A stretch of DNA of 64,000 bases from Monarcha castaneiventris obscurior (Eukaryota > Chordata > Aves > Passeriformes > Monarchidae). Below the pieces are notes generated by a model, which searched no databases, had not been told where the DNA came from, and saw only the letters and a list, made by a program, of their open reading frames with translations. Position 1 is the first letter of the stretch. Each line of letters opens with the position of its first letter. Below, in pieces: positions 23,871 to 38,100 of this stretch. A program made the translations under genes and the position numbers. Location: contig JAMPIT010000379.1 in NCBI GenBank assembly GCA_026261815.1, positions 10,428,001-10,492,000 of the forward strand, in the 5' to 3' direction.

Positions 23871-26800
23871 AACCACTCGGCAGCAACAGCAGCACAGTCT
23901 GAGCATGTAAAACAGCTCCACTGAGCACATCAGCTGAGTCACTGCTTTTTACCACAAACCCCTCACAGCAGAAGCTGGAGAAATCAATAACACTGTGCAG
24001 CTTAGTAGAAGTGCTGAGGCTGTGCAAGGTTCTTGTACAGAAACACACCAAGCGTTCATAGCAGGAAAAGCACCTCACCTCATTAACACTGGAAAAAAGC
24101 CTTTAATTCACATCACAGAGGTGCAGCCCCTGTGATGAGAGAAAGTGATGGCTGAAGAAACACAGGAAGGAAGTGGAATTAGTGACACCACCAGAGGGGG
24201 AAAAGATCAGTTTTATCACCGAGTCTTGGAATACTGCTTATTGCATTCTGTATTCATCTCTATTCTGAACACACAGCCTGCATAAATACATGGATCCTGA
24301 ACAGAGGCAAAAGATGAGCTCTTCTTAAACTGTAATGCTCAGCTGTTTGAGGGTAGGAGTACCACAGGGGAGCCGAATGCCCTCCCCATTATCAAGTCAC
24401 CTGTAAATCCTATTTTTGGGAGACTGTGTTCCCATTACCCTCTGTGGAAGGGATAACAAGATGCCAAATCCCACACAAGTAGGGGAGGCTGTGCTACTCT
24501 CACCACCTTTGCAGAGAGAACTCTCAGCCTGCAGCGTTGCCAGTGGCAAGAGTCAAGACTCAGGATAACAGCCTGCTCCAGTCTTCTTAAACACACACAT
24601 CCACGTGTACATGTACACCCTAGCTTGCATCCTGCATTCTACACATCTCTTCTAAGAAACTTGCCTGTAAGTATTGGCCAGGCATGCTGCTCCTTCTTAG
24701 ATAACTCTGTGAAACTCTGCATATTACAGTGATTTTTGTCTTGCCTGCTCTAAAACTTGGAAGAACTGCTGAACATTTCACCAGCGTAAACATATTAAAG
24801 CATAACACTAGCTATCCACTACACATTTCTTCGCTCTAGAGGCAAATTTATATGAAAAAGGCCAAGTGTCTCTTTTGATACACTTTTTTTTTCCATCTTG
24901 CATCAACATAGCATTTAATTTCACTTTTTCCCTCTTCTATATTTTAACTTTAGTCTGTGAAAAGGCGGAGACTCCATCCAGAGAGTAAGACTTTCCACAG
25001 CCAGTAAGCAGATGTTCTTTGTTTGAAACCATATCCCAGCACACACTCAACTCTTATCTGCTAGTATCTTGTGACTATAATCACAAGGTTCTTCTAATTA
25101 TTACAATATCTTCTTTATTCATTTATGAAACTGGTCCATGGGAACTTGAGTACATTCCACAGGATATTTGAGCTCACTGACGTTTCAGTCTGTGATTCCT
25201 GCAGCAGCAGCAGTGACCTCTCCCTTGAAAACTTTCAGGGCTGAAGAAAGAAATTACAGCTGCTCAGAAAAACCAGGTACACCCAGTCTAAAGAAGTGTA
25301 ACCAGCCATAGCTGTCCCTGGGGTGAGCTAAAGCATCATCTCCTTCAAAGAGGCCACTGGAACAGTACTACAGCACCCCAGGGGCCACTGGACTCTCCTT
25401 CTTCATTTTTCACATCTCACTTTAGCTGCTAAGATCTGAAAAATATAAACAGGATGCTGTATGCATAGACAGGCCACGATAGTATTGGTTTTGCTAGGGT
25501 TGAGCTGACCTTTTGTGTTTGACATTTTTGGTTTGAAAGAAAACAATGGTATTTGCCTTATATGACAGGTAGATTTTCAAAACCATTCAGCTTCCCTTCT
25601 GTCTGGTGATATTGAATCCATGGTCTGTGAAATACAACACTTCTCAGCTGTTGAGAATGAACCTGTAAACGGCAAAGAAGAGCCTGATGTAATAATAAGG
25701 GGGTAGTGTAAAGCAGAAACATCCACAAGTCTTTGGATCTGAATTACTTTCTTTACTAAAAAATACTGGACTTTATTTGCTCTCTGAAAATTACAAGGAG
25801 TCGAAGAGCTGAGGTAAGACCAAGATGTATGCAGCAAGACAGGAAGAGTACACGCATCCCACCTTATAAATAAATCTTCCTTTAAATAAAAGGTTTATTT
25901 CAACATCTTTCTTTGGTGCAGCTAACATAACAAATGCATAAAACCAAAACACACCTGGAGTTATTCATCACATTCTCTTCTGTTCAAATTTTTTATCTAC
26001 AAAGAAATAAGTAAAGACCACCTCCTCATGTAGAAAAAGCTGGTGCACCCTAAAAGGTCTCCTGCCTCCCACCTCCAGTGTCCCCCCAGCATGAGGGAAA
26101 CACCAAACCTGGCACCTCCAGTTTCATGGCCTATGACTTCAAATTCTTTCCAAAGTAAGCAACCTTTTTAAAGATTTTAAATTGCTTCCTACAACCAAGG
26201 GAGTCACTTCCTGGCACAAGCTGGGGAGATTCCACTGCTCCTGCTGCACAACTCATTGCTGCCCATGGGTAGTGGCTATGAGAGGATACACTTCAACCAA
26301 TTTCTTTGTACTCAGCTACTTTTCACCTTTTCAGGCTAGACTGGACAAAGATTTAGAGTCCACACCAGGAGAACCCAGACTGGTGAGGCTCACAAATAGC
26401 CAGACCAACCAACTAAGCCCTTCAGTTACTGCCCAACAAGAAACTGTGTGAAAAACTGCTTAGCATAAGATGAACAAAGCAGTGAAGGTATGATTCAAGA
26501 TAACACTTCAGAGACTTATTACTGGGCCAAAAGAGGACATCTGGGATGTAACCCAGTGATTTATCCTACTTGAATATACAGAGACACGGGGGTGAGGTTC
26601 CTCCATCATTAGATATATTAAATATAAGGTTGTAATGGCTGATGTCTTCAGAGCATTAGCACTACAGGGTAGAGAGTTCTCAGCAATTCACTTCATAAAG
26701 TCAGCTGTTCTGAGGAAATCATTCTTCACTGTGTATCTTCTTGCACTCCTCTATCTTGCAGAGGGAAGAGTGCAGCTCTTATTCTTCTCTGCAGTTTTTC

Positions 26801-29301
26801 CCACTATTTCTTTTTTTGCTTTAAAAGCACTCTCAAATTCTTCTTCCCCTGCCCTCTACATACACTCAGTCTCTTTTTTTTTGCAGACAAGAAAAGCAAA
26901 CTTGCACTACAAAGGAGGTCTGCTGTTTTGGGCTTTTTTTTTAATGGCAAACCTTTCAATAAGTAGGCAAGGCATCTGATGATCTGTAGGCTTTCAAAGC
27001 TACTCACAGGCAGCAAGCATTGTTAAGTTCCCGCCAACCCATCTTTGTGCTGGCTGACTGAACAAAGTTTCTTCTCTATGACTGTATATCTGCCTTTGGA
27101 GAACCATCTCCAGGAGGGTTCTGTGAGGCTCTAGACTCACTCTAAAAGTCACTTTTGACAGACAGACAGCCTGGCTGCAGTACAAAGTGCTACCAAGTGG
27201 GTAAAGCACAGCACACACCCCAGGGTAACAGTGAAACCATTGTGACTACCCGACAAGTGCCAACTCTGACCTCATCAGCAATCCTGCAAGAGGGACTGAG
27301 GCTTCTGAGAACGCACTCATCCCTATCTTCCTACTGCCAGCGTCGGGTGTGTGCCCACAAAATCACAGAAGCGTAAGCACACATGCTTGCAGAACATCTT
27401 AGGCCTTGGGATGATGGTTTGAACTGGCTTTTTGAGCAGGGGCCAGACTACAGTCATTTGTACTGTGCAGAATGTCTAGGGGTTAAAAGCTACTGACTGA
27501 ACAGTGCAGAATTCCCTGAAGGGAGGGATTTCCAGTCTCACAGCACTGGCTGAGGATGAAAGCAGGGCAAGTATGCTGTTTGGACAGTTGTCCTTGGTAG
27601 TTCTTTGTTCAAAGGAGGTTTTGAGCTATCAACCCACATAATTTTTTGATATTTTCATGGAAAACTGTGCTCTGAAATTTTATCTACAGTGAATCTATTC
27701 TTTTGGTGGGAAGATTCTCCATCTGTCATGCCTTTCCTTCCAAGAGAGGATGAGTCCTGATGGAAAGCTTGAGGTCCTACCAGTGGAAGAAGAGTTTTCT
27801 CTGTCCGTACAGTCAGTCCAGCACTATGCTGAACCTGCCCAAAATGTGAAACCTGCCCATCTTTGCATGTATGTCCTGACACTGAAAACCAGACTAAACC
27901 ATTTTCCACTGACTGGGTAATACTCAGTTGCTATCAAATTAATTTCATTCAGAAACGTGGTAGGAAATTTCTCAGTGCAGTTACCAGACTCTAAACTGTT
28001 CTGTACTAAGTGGGATAATCACTGAGGCATTTAGGAATTTGTATTTTATTTTGTATTAATATTTTGTAATACTATTTTGTTTATATATGTTTATGTATAT
28101 GTGCCAAACACTTGACAATAGATGGTGGACTCTAGGATCCCTACATTGCATCTGTACAATTCTTACAAGAATATGACCACTGTGCCTGCACAAATTTTCT
28201 CTACCAACACTGGAGCACCACTTGTAAGTAAAACTGTAAAGGATGGATTCATCAGTACTGAACTTAAATGAGGCTGGGTTGGGAAAAAAAGAATTTAAAT
28301 GAAATGAAAATGAGCTTTCTTTATTCCTCAGTGAAATAAATTTTCATTTTAGATCCAATGAAATATTCTATTAAAAAGATTTAATTGTGGGGGGACAATG
28401 TAAACAGGTTTTTTTAGTAAATTAAATGTTCAGCAAACCAACCATGATCTTTCCAATAGTCACTTAAAAACAGAGTACACAGAAATGGTGATAGGAATAC
28501 CTAAATTAAATGTTCTTGTAACTTGGATAGTGTTTCTACAGGTCAGTATCTCACTAGGGAAGAAAACAACCAAACAATAATAGGATAAAATGAAACTGTC
28601 TAAGAGTAGAGATTTTCAGTTTCACCAGCATTTATTTTCCCAGAAAACTGCTTTAAAATAGAAAAATTCTAGAAACTAAAAGTGTATTCATTATAAAATG
28701 ATTTTGCATTAACTTGATAAACAATAAAATAATGGTATGAAGACTTTTCTGCCCTTTGAGGAATGCACTCCTTATTGAGTTTAGAGTTATAATAAACCAT
28801 TGAGAGCCTACTGAGCTAGGTAATAAATGTAGCACAGCAATTTAAGAGTTCATTTCTGTGGCTCTATAATAGTTTCCAGAGGTTTTTTTATCTTAGTAGG
28901 GTTTTTATGGTTGTGCAATTGTAGTAATTGAAAGTAGATTAAAAAAATTATTCTCCTCCAGACCTTTCCAGGAGAGCAAAAGGAGATGAAATCTCTATGA
29001 TGCTTCATCCGGGAAAACGTGGAAATATAATTTTCATATAACATAATGGTTAGTATGCCTGTACCTGCAACCTCATTATTATAGGGAATATGTATAAGAT
29101 TTAAATTAAATTTGACATGCTCTCCTGGTTTGTACACCCATTCCCACCAGCATAAGGCAGTGCAGAGAAAAGGCAACCTGACACCCATGTGAGCAGGGAG
29201 AGGGGTCTTCACCTGCACAGCTTCACCAGTGGTGTGAAGTGTTAATGTTCCCTGGAGCAGCACCTGCCCCTCTCCGATGACAGGAGAAGCTGTGCTGGTG
29301 C

Positions 29302-29345
29302 CAAGACCCCTCCCAGGCTATCTCAAGACCTCTCCCAGGCTATGG
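29302..29345. repeat. 22-bp tandem duplication
   Basis: Two adjacent 22-bp units beginning CAAGACC and containing CTCCCAGGCTAT, with a C/T difference in the shared core. It is probably a replication-slippage duplication. Confidence 0.75.
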
Positions 29346-32300
29346 CAAAGCCCAGCCCAGCCTTTGCAATGGGAACATGCAAGGGAAACACACAGGGCTG
29401 GGAGCTCGTGTGCTGAATGGCAAAGAAAGCACACAAGATTTTCATGCTGAAAACAGGAGAAGAAATAGTAACAATGTGGGGGGCTAAAGAGTGTGATTAA
29501 AAATTTTGACAAGGGGAGGTGATACCAGAAGGCTGGAGGGGGGCAGGGCTGCTCTGGGAAGCTCATGTGCAACACGAGTGTGCTTCTGGGTCCTACCAGA
29601 TTTGGATGGGAGAAAGGTGGCAACACCATAGGCAGAAGGTGCACCCCTCTTGTTTCCAGCTTTAACCAAAGACTCTGGACTTGGAAGAAAATGGGAGTTC
29701 AGAGCCTGAAACTGTAAATCTGTCAAGATGAGAAGAGACGTGAATTTGGCAGAGGAATTAGAGATACCATCTCAAGCAAGATGATATGTAGCAAGTGGGA
29801 GAAGGCAGACACAGCATCCTCAAAGACACAAGAGGTCAGAATTGCATGGAAAAACTGGAACATGCGGCTTAGATAACACAAAAGCTTGAGAAAAAAAGAA
29901 ACATCTGACTGCAGATAGGTAGCCACAGTACTTAAGTCAGAAGGGCTGAAAGAGAGAGAGCTTGTACTGCTGTGATATTACACACCTGTGGCAGGAGAGC
30001 AGCATGTGAGCCAGAAAGTCAAGGATGCTGCAGGTGAAAGATTTGCAGAAGAACAGGATGGGAAGATGAGAAATCTCACATTTCTTATGTGGCAATTTGA
30101 TTAGATGTTGCAAGTCCTTCTGCTTTTCAGGTATGCTGGAGAAGGAATTATAAGCTGCTAAGTCTTAGAAATGCATAGTGGCATTAAAGAAAAATGATCT
30201 CTAATGTGCTGTGTCCTGCTGTGAACGTGCAGGAACCTCATACCATGCCCAGTATCTTGGCAATCTTTGAAAACAACACAAAGAAAATGCTTCAAACCCA
30301 ATGAGTTTATAATGCTGTGCAAGGATTTGCCAAATTTCATTCATGTTCTGTAAATAAAAATCCTGTTATCTGAGCCACAGTGACCTCTGAAATGAAGGAG
30401 ACGGGGATACTGACACACTCAGAGGAAAAATGCTCTGATGCTACGTATGCATGAAGGGACTCTGGCTGTATCAGCATTGTGAGCTGGGATAATGGACTCT
30501 CGTGGCACAACAGAGCAGGGGTCACTCGCCGAGAGCAGGATGGGGATGGAGTTGCCATCTGCACATTCCTGATTCTCTTCATGATAATCAGCCCATTTTT
30601 CAAAACATACTTTGCATGCAAACGCATGTGCTTAGCATTTATATTAGCAACATATGTGTCATTGTTTGAGCTGCAGGCTCATTAGCACCTCGATGTGACG
30701 TGCCACCTGAATAGAATGAAGCTTGCAGAGATTAAAAGGTACAGGGAAATGGCTGAGGGCAAAGTAGACAGTGGCAAACAACAATATCTAAAAGCAGGGA
30801 GAGTCATACTTTTCATTTACCATGCATTCTGATCGATAGCTCTAACAACCTCCCTTTTAAAGGCATACAAAGAACAGTCATGTCCTAAAGGCAATGGCTG
30901 TGAGCACAGAGAGGCTGGACTACACTTAGATGGATCAAAAAATCAAACTAAGGAAAGAGCAGGAAAAAGAAGACTGTTGACTCCTTGAAGCAGCACTGAC
31001 ATTTACAAGTGACAAGAGGGTGGGAGAGGTACTATAAAAAAATGCAACTACTACCGTAGATGATGATTATTAAAATATCCAAGGGCACAGATTGTATCTA
31101 TAGTAGTAGCACTTGTGACTGAAAATCATGAAGGATCAATATGGATGTTGCTAACAGACTAAGCCTGATGTAAGATAAACTGCATGGACAACATCCCTAA
31201 CACTTAATTGCAATAGAAAGTCTGGCTTTGTAGAAAATCCTCATCTGTTAAATAGAGGATGATTTATTGAAGTGACTTTCCCTCTCTGTGAGGGTCCTCA
31301 GAAGGGAGCCGAGGATGATTTAAGTGCTTAGATGTATGCACAAGCCACCAAGAAAGTAAAAGCCAGTGCCAGGACTGATGCTGGTTTCTGGAGCAGAGGA
31401 CTGCTTTTGTGCTAAAAGACTGGCTGGATTTTGTCTGTTTTGTTTAAGAAAAGCATAATAGAGTGGATTTGAATTAGACATGAAATGGTGAAAAAGGACT
31501 TCTACTCAAATTAACATGACACAACCAGATGTGAGGCAGAGCTGTGAGGTTACACCTTTTCCTTCTGCTAAGCACATGAAAACTGTTTTAGTCTCTGCAG
31601 ATCCATTTCACTAAAAGACAAGCTAGAGTTCAGTCATCGTTGCAGCCAAGGAAACCCACCAAATCAGCTGCATCTGAAACAGATTAGAAAATAACATCTT
31701 GTAAATAAATATTCTCCTCCCCACATTCCAATCCCCTGTTCTTCAGATTAGGTCCTTTCTTTCAGTCATGTTCACAGACCGGAGACTTTTACTGACTTCC
31801 TAATTGCAAGAAAATTTACACAGTTGGGGAAACTTCTTTCTTTCCATCACCTCTGAGGTCTGGCTGCATTTCTGTGCTTCCTGCCCTGCTCAGAAGCCTC
31901 CAGCCCCTCTGTGTGGCAGTCTCCCTGATGCAGCATCTGTCCTTGAGTAGCCCAGCCCTGGGTCCACAAACATTCCCTGCTGCTCCCTTCTCTCCCTCCC
32001 TGGCAGAGCTCTGACTCTCTTAAGTGCAGCAGCCTAGACTAATCTTCTAGCAAAATAGATACCTACAGCGTAAATGGGGAGCACACAAGTAAAACCCATC
32101 ATGCCCTTGCCACATTTCAGTTGATCTGAGAAGTTAAACCAACACAGAAACTCAGTAGCAGAAGGGTAATCAAGATGAGCCTTCTTCTGCTGCATCATAT
32201 TGGATAATACAGAACAACATATGGAATATAATATACCACATAAACCAGGGAGTCCACTGGATGCTTCAATCTGTGAACAAAACTAATTGAAGAACGAGTA

Positions 32301-34155
32301 AAATTATATACCCAACACATGTGCATATGTGTTGTGCATATGGCAGAACCAGAGGAACAGGGAGTGGTAATAGGAGTGTGGTGCTCATCTTGTGGAGACA
32401 CTAATCCTGACATTACTAGTAAATGAGAGTACTGCAACGTGGAATAATAAAGGGTGAATACAAACATGAAAGAAACAACAGTGACAACAGATGGCAATCA
32501 ATACACAAGGGGGGAATTAACACAAAATCAGTTTGGATACTGAACTGTGGCTACAACTGAGCTGGTTTCTGCACTCAGCAGCTAAATCTGAGCTGGTTGC
32601 TGCCTGGTACCTAAAGTATCTAAACACAACATCAAAACCAGGTTGGCATTGGCCTATTTGTCCTCCTCCAGACAGACACAGTGTTCATTACTCCAGGCAC
32701 ACATGCCTATGTACATAAACACATGCACAGAAAAAGTTGTTTTGATTAAGTTACCTGCTTTCATTTTCCCACATATCATTGTTCTTCTGCATGACTGTAG
32801 CATTCCAACCAGTTTGTAACTCCAATTTAGTGGCAATCACCACAGGTATTTGTTGACATTTCTCCACCTTTATTGTACAGAGAGGTTGTTTTGCAGTTGC
32901 ATGGATAAATAGATCATTTCACAGTTGCAAGCTGCCTTTGGAAAGGTTGGAACTTGTGAAGTCTGAGTTTGATATTGTTATAATCTTGGCTGTAAAGTCA
33001 GTGCATCTCAATACCAATTCAAATGCAATATGGTAATGAAAATGCACCGTAATAATCAAGCCAACTTATATCCCACTATGACTTTTTTCCTTTACTCATC
33101 AAATCTTTGTGTTTTATGCTTAGCTTCTGTTTCCATAAAATTTAATCAAATTTTATTTTATTTTTCTTTTTGTAGGTCTCATATGGGTGTCACTTAAACT
33201 GAAACCAATTAAGAAACATCTGCAGACAACACAACAGTGTCAAGTGTGAACAATGTAATTTCTTCTATGAGAAGAGAGCAAGTAGAGCACACTCTCAACA
33301 AGTCTGGGAAAGCTCTGTCCAAACAAAAACCATGTTTATGTCCTCACTGGAGCTCCAGTGTGTTGCAGCCTGTCTCTCAAGAGCACTGTAAACCAAGACA
33401 GAGTTGACCCAGACACTGCAATCAGCAATACTAATTAAGTTTCAAACACCATCAGCTAGTCTGGTTTAGGTATAGTGTTCTTGTAAGGCATAGGAACATG
33501 AAGCAATGATTGTTTGCTTATGAAGAAGATATTTTACTTTAAACTGAACTTTTTTTTCTTATTTTTAATTCTCAAGAACTCACTAGAGAGCCTCGTAAAG
33601 GTTATATGGAGACATTTTGCCCATCTCTAACCCAATTTAATTTCTTTTATGCTTCATCTCAAGTCACTGGAATTGTCATGTTTCTTTATGGGATAATTAT
33701 AACATTCCTGTAAGGTTTTATTACCTTAACACACTGGTATATATTCTCAAGCCTAACTCTGGTTTAATATGTATTTTTTAATAATTAATATGCAGCCTAG
33801 ACAAGCATGTGGTGCAGCAGAGAAATTAGAAATCAGGAATGTCTCTGAGGGAAAGAGGCACCCAGTCCACATTACTGTCCTTCCCATAAGAATGGCCAAG
33901 AGGGGTTAGGCTCGAAAAAGTTGTTACCATCACATTGCTGGCTCCTTCCTGCTGGTAAAACAGACTTTTACACAGTGTTGTCAACCTGAAGAAGCAAAAA
34001 AACCACAAGATGAGGCTTCCACATCAGGAGATCAATCATGCGGTTAAAAAAATACGGGGAAAGGGCTGGAGATTATTTTTTTGCAAGTGTGAGGATAAGA
34101 AAGTGGTTTTGCCTTTTTTTCTTTATGCAGGATCAGCTTCTCAGAAACCTAAGGG

Positions 34156-34170
34156 AAAAAAAAAAAAAAA
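34156..34170. repeat. (A)15 homopolymer
   Basis: Fifteen consecutive A residues following AAGGG. Confidence 0.8.
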
Positions 34171-34629
34171 GAATTTGGGAAGGGCTTGAAGGCTATCACT
34201 GATGGTATCTGAAAACACCATGAGAGCATCCAACCCAGCCCTGAAACAGCCAGCTCTGTACTGCTGCTGCTCTAGATGGCACAGCCAAGGGGGCAGCACA
34301 GATGAACTGCCAGATGTCTCAATGCAGTCTGGAGTGGTGCCTTTTGCAACAGATCCTGCAAAAGCCGTGCTGTTGCCCATTACTTCACATAGCTGGGTGC
34401 ATACTGGGGTCGGAGCAGATCCAGGAGCTGCAGTACTGACCTGCCTGGAGGGAGCTGACTGAAGCCATCATCTGCAGCTCACAGTGAACATACTGTCTGT
34501 CCTTTTTCCTGAGCAGAGATGGGAAGCCTTTACAATTTGTTTTGCAAAAATAATGCTTCCCTTTTCTTTATCAGAAGCAACAGATTCTGGCATGACAGGC
34601 TTGTACTCCACAGAGTTATTTTTCCTCAG

Positions 34630-35145
34630 TGTATTGGTTTGAAAACAAACCAGTGGGAGATCGCAAGTCAGGACTAAAATTTAATAGGAAAAAAAATTAA
34701 AAATAAGCAAAATAATACAAGTAAAAGAAGCACTGACAAAGTCAGATACAACCTGACACCCTGTTAGGGTGGTGGTAGCAGCCCAGATGAAGGAGTTCAG
34801 TTGAAGCACTGATCCTATGGAAGGTCTGGTCTCCAGCTGAAGGTCCAGTGGTAGCTCTTGTCCTCTGGGAACCCAGTGGTCAGGGCTCCCTTAGGTAGTT
34901 CCAAGGCCAGGTTATATCCAGGTGGGAATGCTTGGCTCCTCCCTCCTGGGTTATATCCAGGTGGGAATGCTTGGCTCCCCCCTCCTGGGCAGAGCATCTC
35001 ACACAGGATGAGATAAGTCCATGAGCCATGCAGTGGTTTCTTGCTGGCCCATTGTCTGTTATCAGGGGTGGGTCATAGCAGGAGATAACAGCTAATGGCC
35101 CACAGCTGGTGGTAATGGAATACATCTATATTGTAACCTAGGACA
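34630..35145 (-). mobile_element. Solo LTR, family B, minus orientation
   Basis: On the minus strand the element starts TGTCCTAGG (at 35145) and ends CAAACCAATACA (at 34630), giving the TG...CA termini of a retroviral LTR and a length of 516 bases. Its terminal CAAACC...ACA resembles the end of the provirus LTRs in this window (CAAACCGAGACA), which suggests a related ERV group. No coding sequence lies beside it. The 5-bp flanks (CTCAG and CGAAG) agree at only three positions, so the target-site duplication is uncertain. It contains a 39-bp tandem duplication. Confidence 0.65.
34910..34987 (-). repeat. 39-bp tandem duplication inside the solo LTR
   Basis: Two head-to-tail copies, 34910-34948 and 34949-34987, differ at one base (T or C in the GGCTCC(T/C)CCC part). 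On the minus strand each unit contains GGATATAACC, a TATA-like motif (plus-strand TTATATCC at 34912 and 34951), preceded by CCAAGCATTCCCACC. The duplication therefore doubles a likely promoter-proximal module. Promoter activity is inferred from motif and position only. Confidence 0.75.
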
Positions 35146-38100
35146 CGAAGGCAATGGTACCTGAGCTGCTGGTCCCACTGGTATGGCCACAAAACAAGTC
35201 CTTAATTATAACAGAAAGCAAAACCAATACTAGTTATTATTTAAAGATAAATGTAAAATGAATGAGTGCCACAGATGAAGAAAACACCTGACTTGAATAT
35301 CTCAGAATTGCCTTGCAGCACTTCCCAGGACAGGGAACAGCCTTTATCACACCACCGGTTAACAGAGGCATGATCAATGACAGAAGCGTCTGTCACCTTT
35401 CACTAAATTCACCGCCAAGACTCCTGATATTTTTTCAGAGAAAGAAAATTTGGATTGGTTCAGTAAGAACTGACTGAACTGAGAAATTTTCACATGGGGC
35501 ATCTGCGGACACCACAAAATCTGCACAATACCATCCGGAAACAAATGGAAGGATGCTTAATGATCTAAGTAAATGCCAATGGATAAAATTACTAGCTCAT
35601 TTAATTTTTTCTTTCATTTTCCTCGTTTCTCTTTGCCTTGTAGCTGTAGGAAATGCTCATCCATACAGATATTCATTTTAATAAAATCTTCCTTTTCTGC
35701 TCTGACATATCTCCTTATGTCTTCTCTCTTGCAGTCTTGCCATCACTGCAGCAAGTTCTTTAAAGCAGTTTCTAATTTTATCTTGAGCTGTGAAGTTTTT
35801 GAAGATTCTCTGTTTGAAAAAGACTGCAATAAAAAATAGGCTGAACTGAATAAATAGTTATTCTAACATTTTGATGTCTCAGGGGTTCAGAGAGCGGGGG
35901 TAGGAGGAGGCTCTGAAAAACGGCGAATGTATCAAAGCTTCCTTGCTGCTCTCCTTCTGAAACACAGGGCGTTAGGTCATGCGACCTCCTTAACCTGGGG
36001 CAGCTCCACCACAGACGTCTGCTGCAGGCCTTGTGATGCACCACTCCAAGAAGGAGAAGAAGCAGGGCAGGAGGAGATGAGTAAGAGGGATTGGATCATA
36101 AGCTTCTGCTCCATGCAGCTGCAGACACATGAGCAGTGGAAATGGCTACAGAGGAATAAGCCACAATTGTAGCAACAAGCCACGTCCTGCTTTGCTGTGA
36201 AAGAGTTGAGGAAATAGTTTCATTGCTTTTTGCCAGTATTTGTCTGCTTTTAGAATAAGAATAATGTTTACCTGTATTTACTAAAACACTCTGAAAGGCT
36301 CAGTTAGAAAACACTGCAAAAATAGGGATACTCCTAAAATTCTTAACAATGTACAGATCAGTGGCTAATATTTGCATTGTCTTATCAATAATAAATTTAA
36401 ATAGGTAACATTGGTCAGTTATTTTGCTAAAGCAGCTTGGTGGTAGGCTTGCTGTGTGTTTTTTTAAGCTTAGGAGGTGCTCACTCAAAAGGCAATTCTT
36501 CACTGATTGACACAGAATACTGTGTACAATGCAATGCATCTAACATGGGGGAAAATTTAAAATGTAGCTTTTGTACAGCTTGGTAGGCATTGTGCTGAAA
36601 TTCATATACTCCAAAGGATCCTCTCAAATCCTGCAAACCTATTAAACAAAATTACACCACTATTTCTCAAGAAAATCAGATATAGTCTGAAGACTATTTG
36701 GGGGATAAGTTATTTCCTTTTCTCATATCCGAATAATTTTATCCCAAACTTAGTAGTTGTCTTCACTTCCAGTGTTTTCCCCAAACACCTTTCAATGTTG
36801 TCTGTGGGAACAGCCACAAAGCAATAGAAACATGCCAAACGTATTGATTACAGAGTAAAAGGGTTACCCTGGCAACTAAAATTCCTAGGAAAGCTCTTTA
36901 AACTTCCTTCCATTCTCATGTGACTTCTTTTTATACACTTTTTTTCTCGGATGGTTTGAGATATCATGGATATAAAAGTATTTGCTCTGAATATACAGCA
37001 GTGGAGAAAAGGTGATTCATGCCTAGATTATTTATTCCACCAGGAATATAACTACCCACATTCCTGCTTTAGTAATCCATCACTTGCATAACGGGTAGGC
37101 AATTTTCATAAGTTGGGGGGCAGAGTAACCCTCTCCCACTAATTTCTAAATCTATATTCAGATGTGACCTAAGGAAAGAAATCCAAGGACTAGAATTTTC
37201 CTGAAGTTCCAAGACAAGCAAGATGAACAGTGAGAAAGAATTAGAATTTATGTGGAGGTCACAAGTTTGCTGTGCTCTGTACAGAGGAAAGGAAATTATT
37301 GTCTTCTCTCCACGGGTGGTTTTGAACGAATGGTGACTTGGTGTGACAATAGGTACCTAACCAGAGGTGCAGCAGGGTCCAGAGCTGGTGGTAGTGGGCT
37401 CGTGGCTGCTCAGGCTCATTCTCAGCACAGCCTGATGGTAACAGGATCTTTAAAAGCACGTGCAATTGAGAAAGCACATGAAGCTTAGTTGGGAGCAAAT
37501 GTAGATGTCTCATTTCTCTGACTCCTGCTTGGTTCAACCCCAGACACACAGGAGACTCTGTACTTACTTCTCAAGCAACCCTCACGAACCGGCTCAGCTT
37601 CTCAGCCTTTTAATATTTCAGAAGGAATTGCCCTCACAGGCATTAAGCAGATGCTTGTTGATCCATTCATTTGTAAGCAGGAACAGTAACTGGACTATGA
37701 GGAAAGGGGAAAACATGTAACAATGATTACATTAAGGTTTGGGGGTTTGTTAGAAGAAGGGTGTCTAAGCCAGCAATTCAGAAAACAGGCCACTACTATT
37801 CAGGCTTTGATATGCTGATTTTTCCTTCTCTGAACAAATGGTGGTAGGTTGTTTTAGGGGTTTTTTGTCCTCTGTACTGGCTTTCCAAATAAAAATGGTT
37901 TTGAAAAGCTGCAATTACAGAGGTTACAAATAACATGCAGCTACACAGCTGGCACTGGAACATTTCCAGAACATAATCACCTGTCGTGCCATGATGAGGG
38001 CCCATTATTTCCAGTGGGGTCCGACAGATCTGTTGTTAAAAATGTCATCTCTTAATGGAGCAGGTCTGGGATTGTCTGAGCCCTAGCCTGCTTTCTTATG

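Larger units (their letters stand above)
22898..34629. other. Non-coding tract, no gene recognised
   Basis: Nearly 12 kb of mostly AT-rich unique-looking sequence. I see no retrotransposon ends, no RNA genes and no convincing exons. Small items: a T14 run at 23857-23870, a tandem duplication at 29302-29345 and an A15 run at 34156-34170. Confidence 0.55.

Noticed and set aside
33165..33200. TTTTTGTAGGTCTC, a good-looking splice acceptor
   Set aside because: The following sequence has no sustained open frame and no partner donor; T-rich tracts ending in AG are common by chance.
35778..36183. Cys-rich antisense frames near 36.0 kb that briefly resembled a cysteine-rich domain
   Set aside because: Cysteine spacing does not fit any domain I know and competing frames overlap on both strands.
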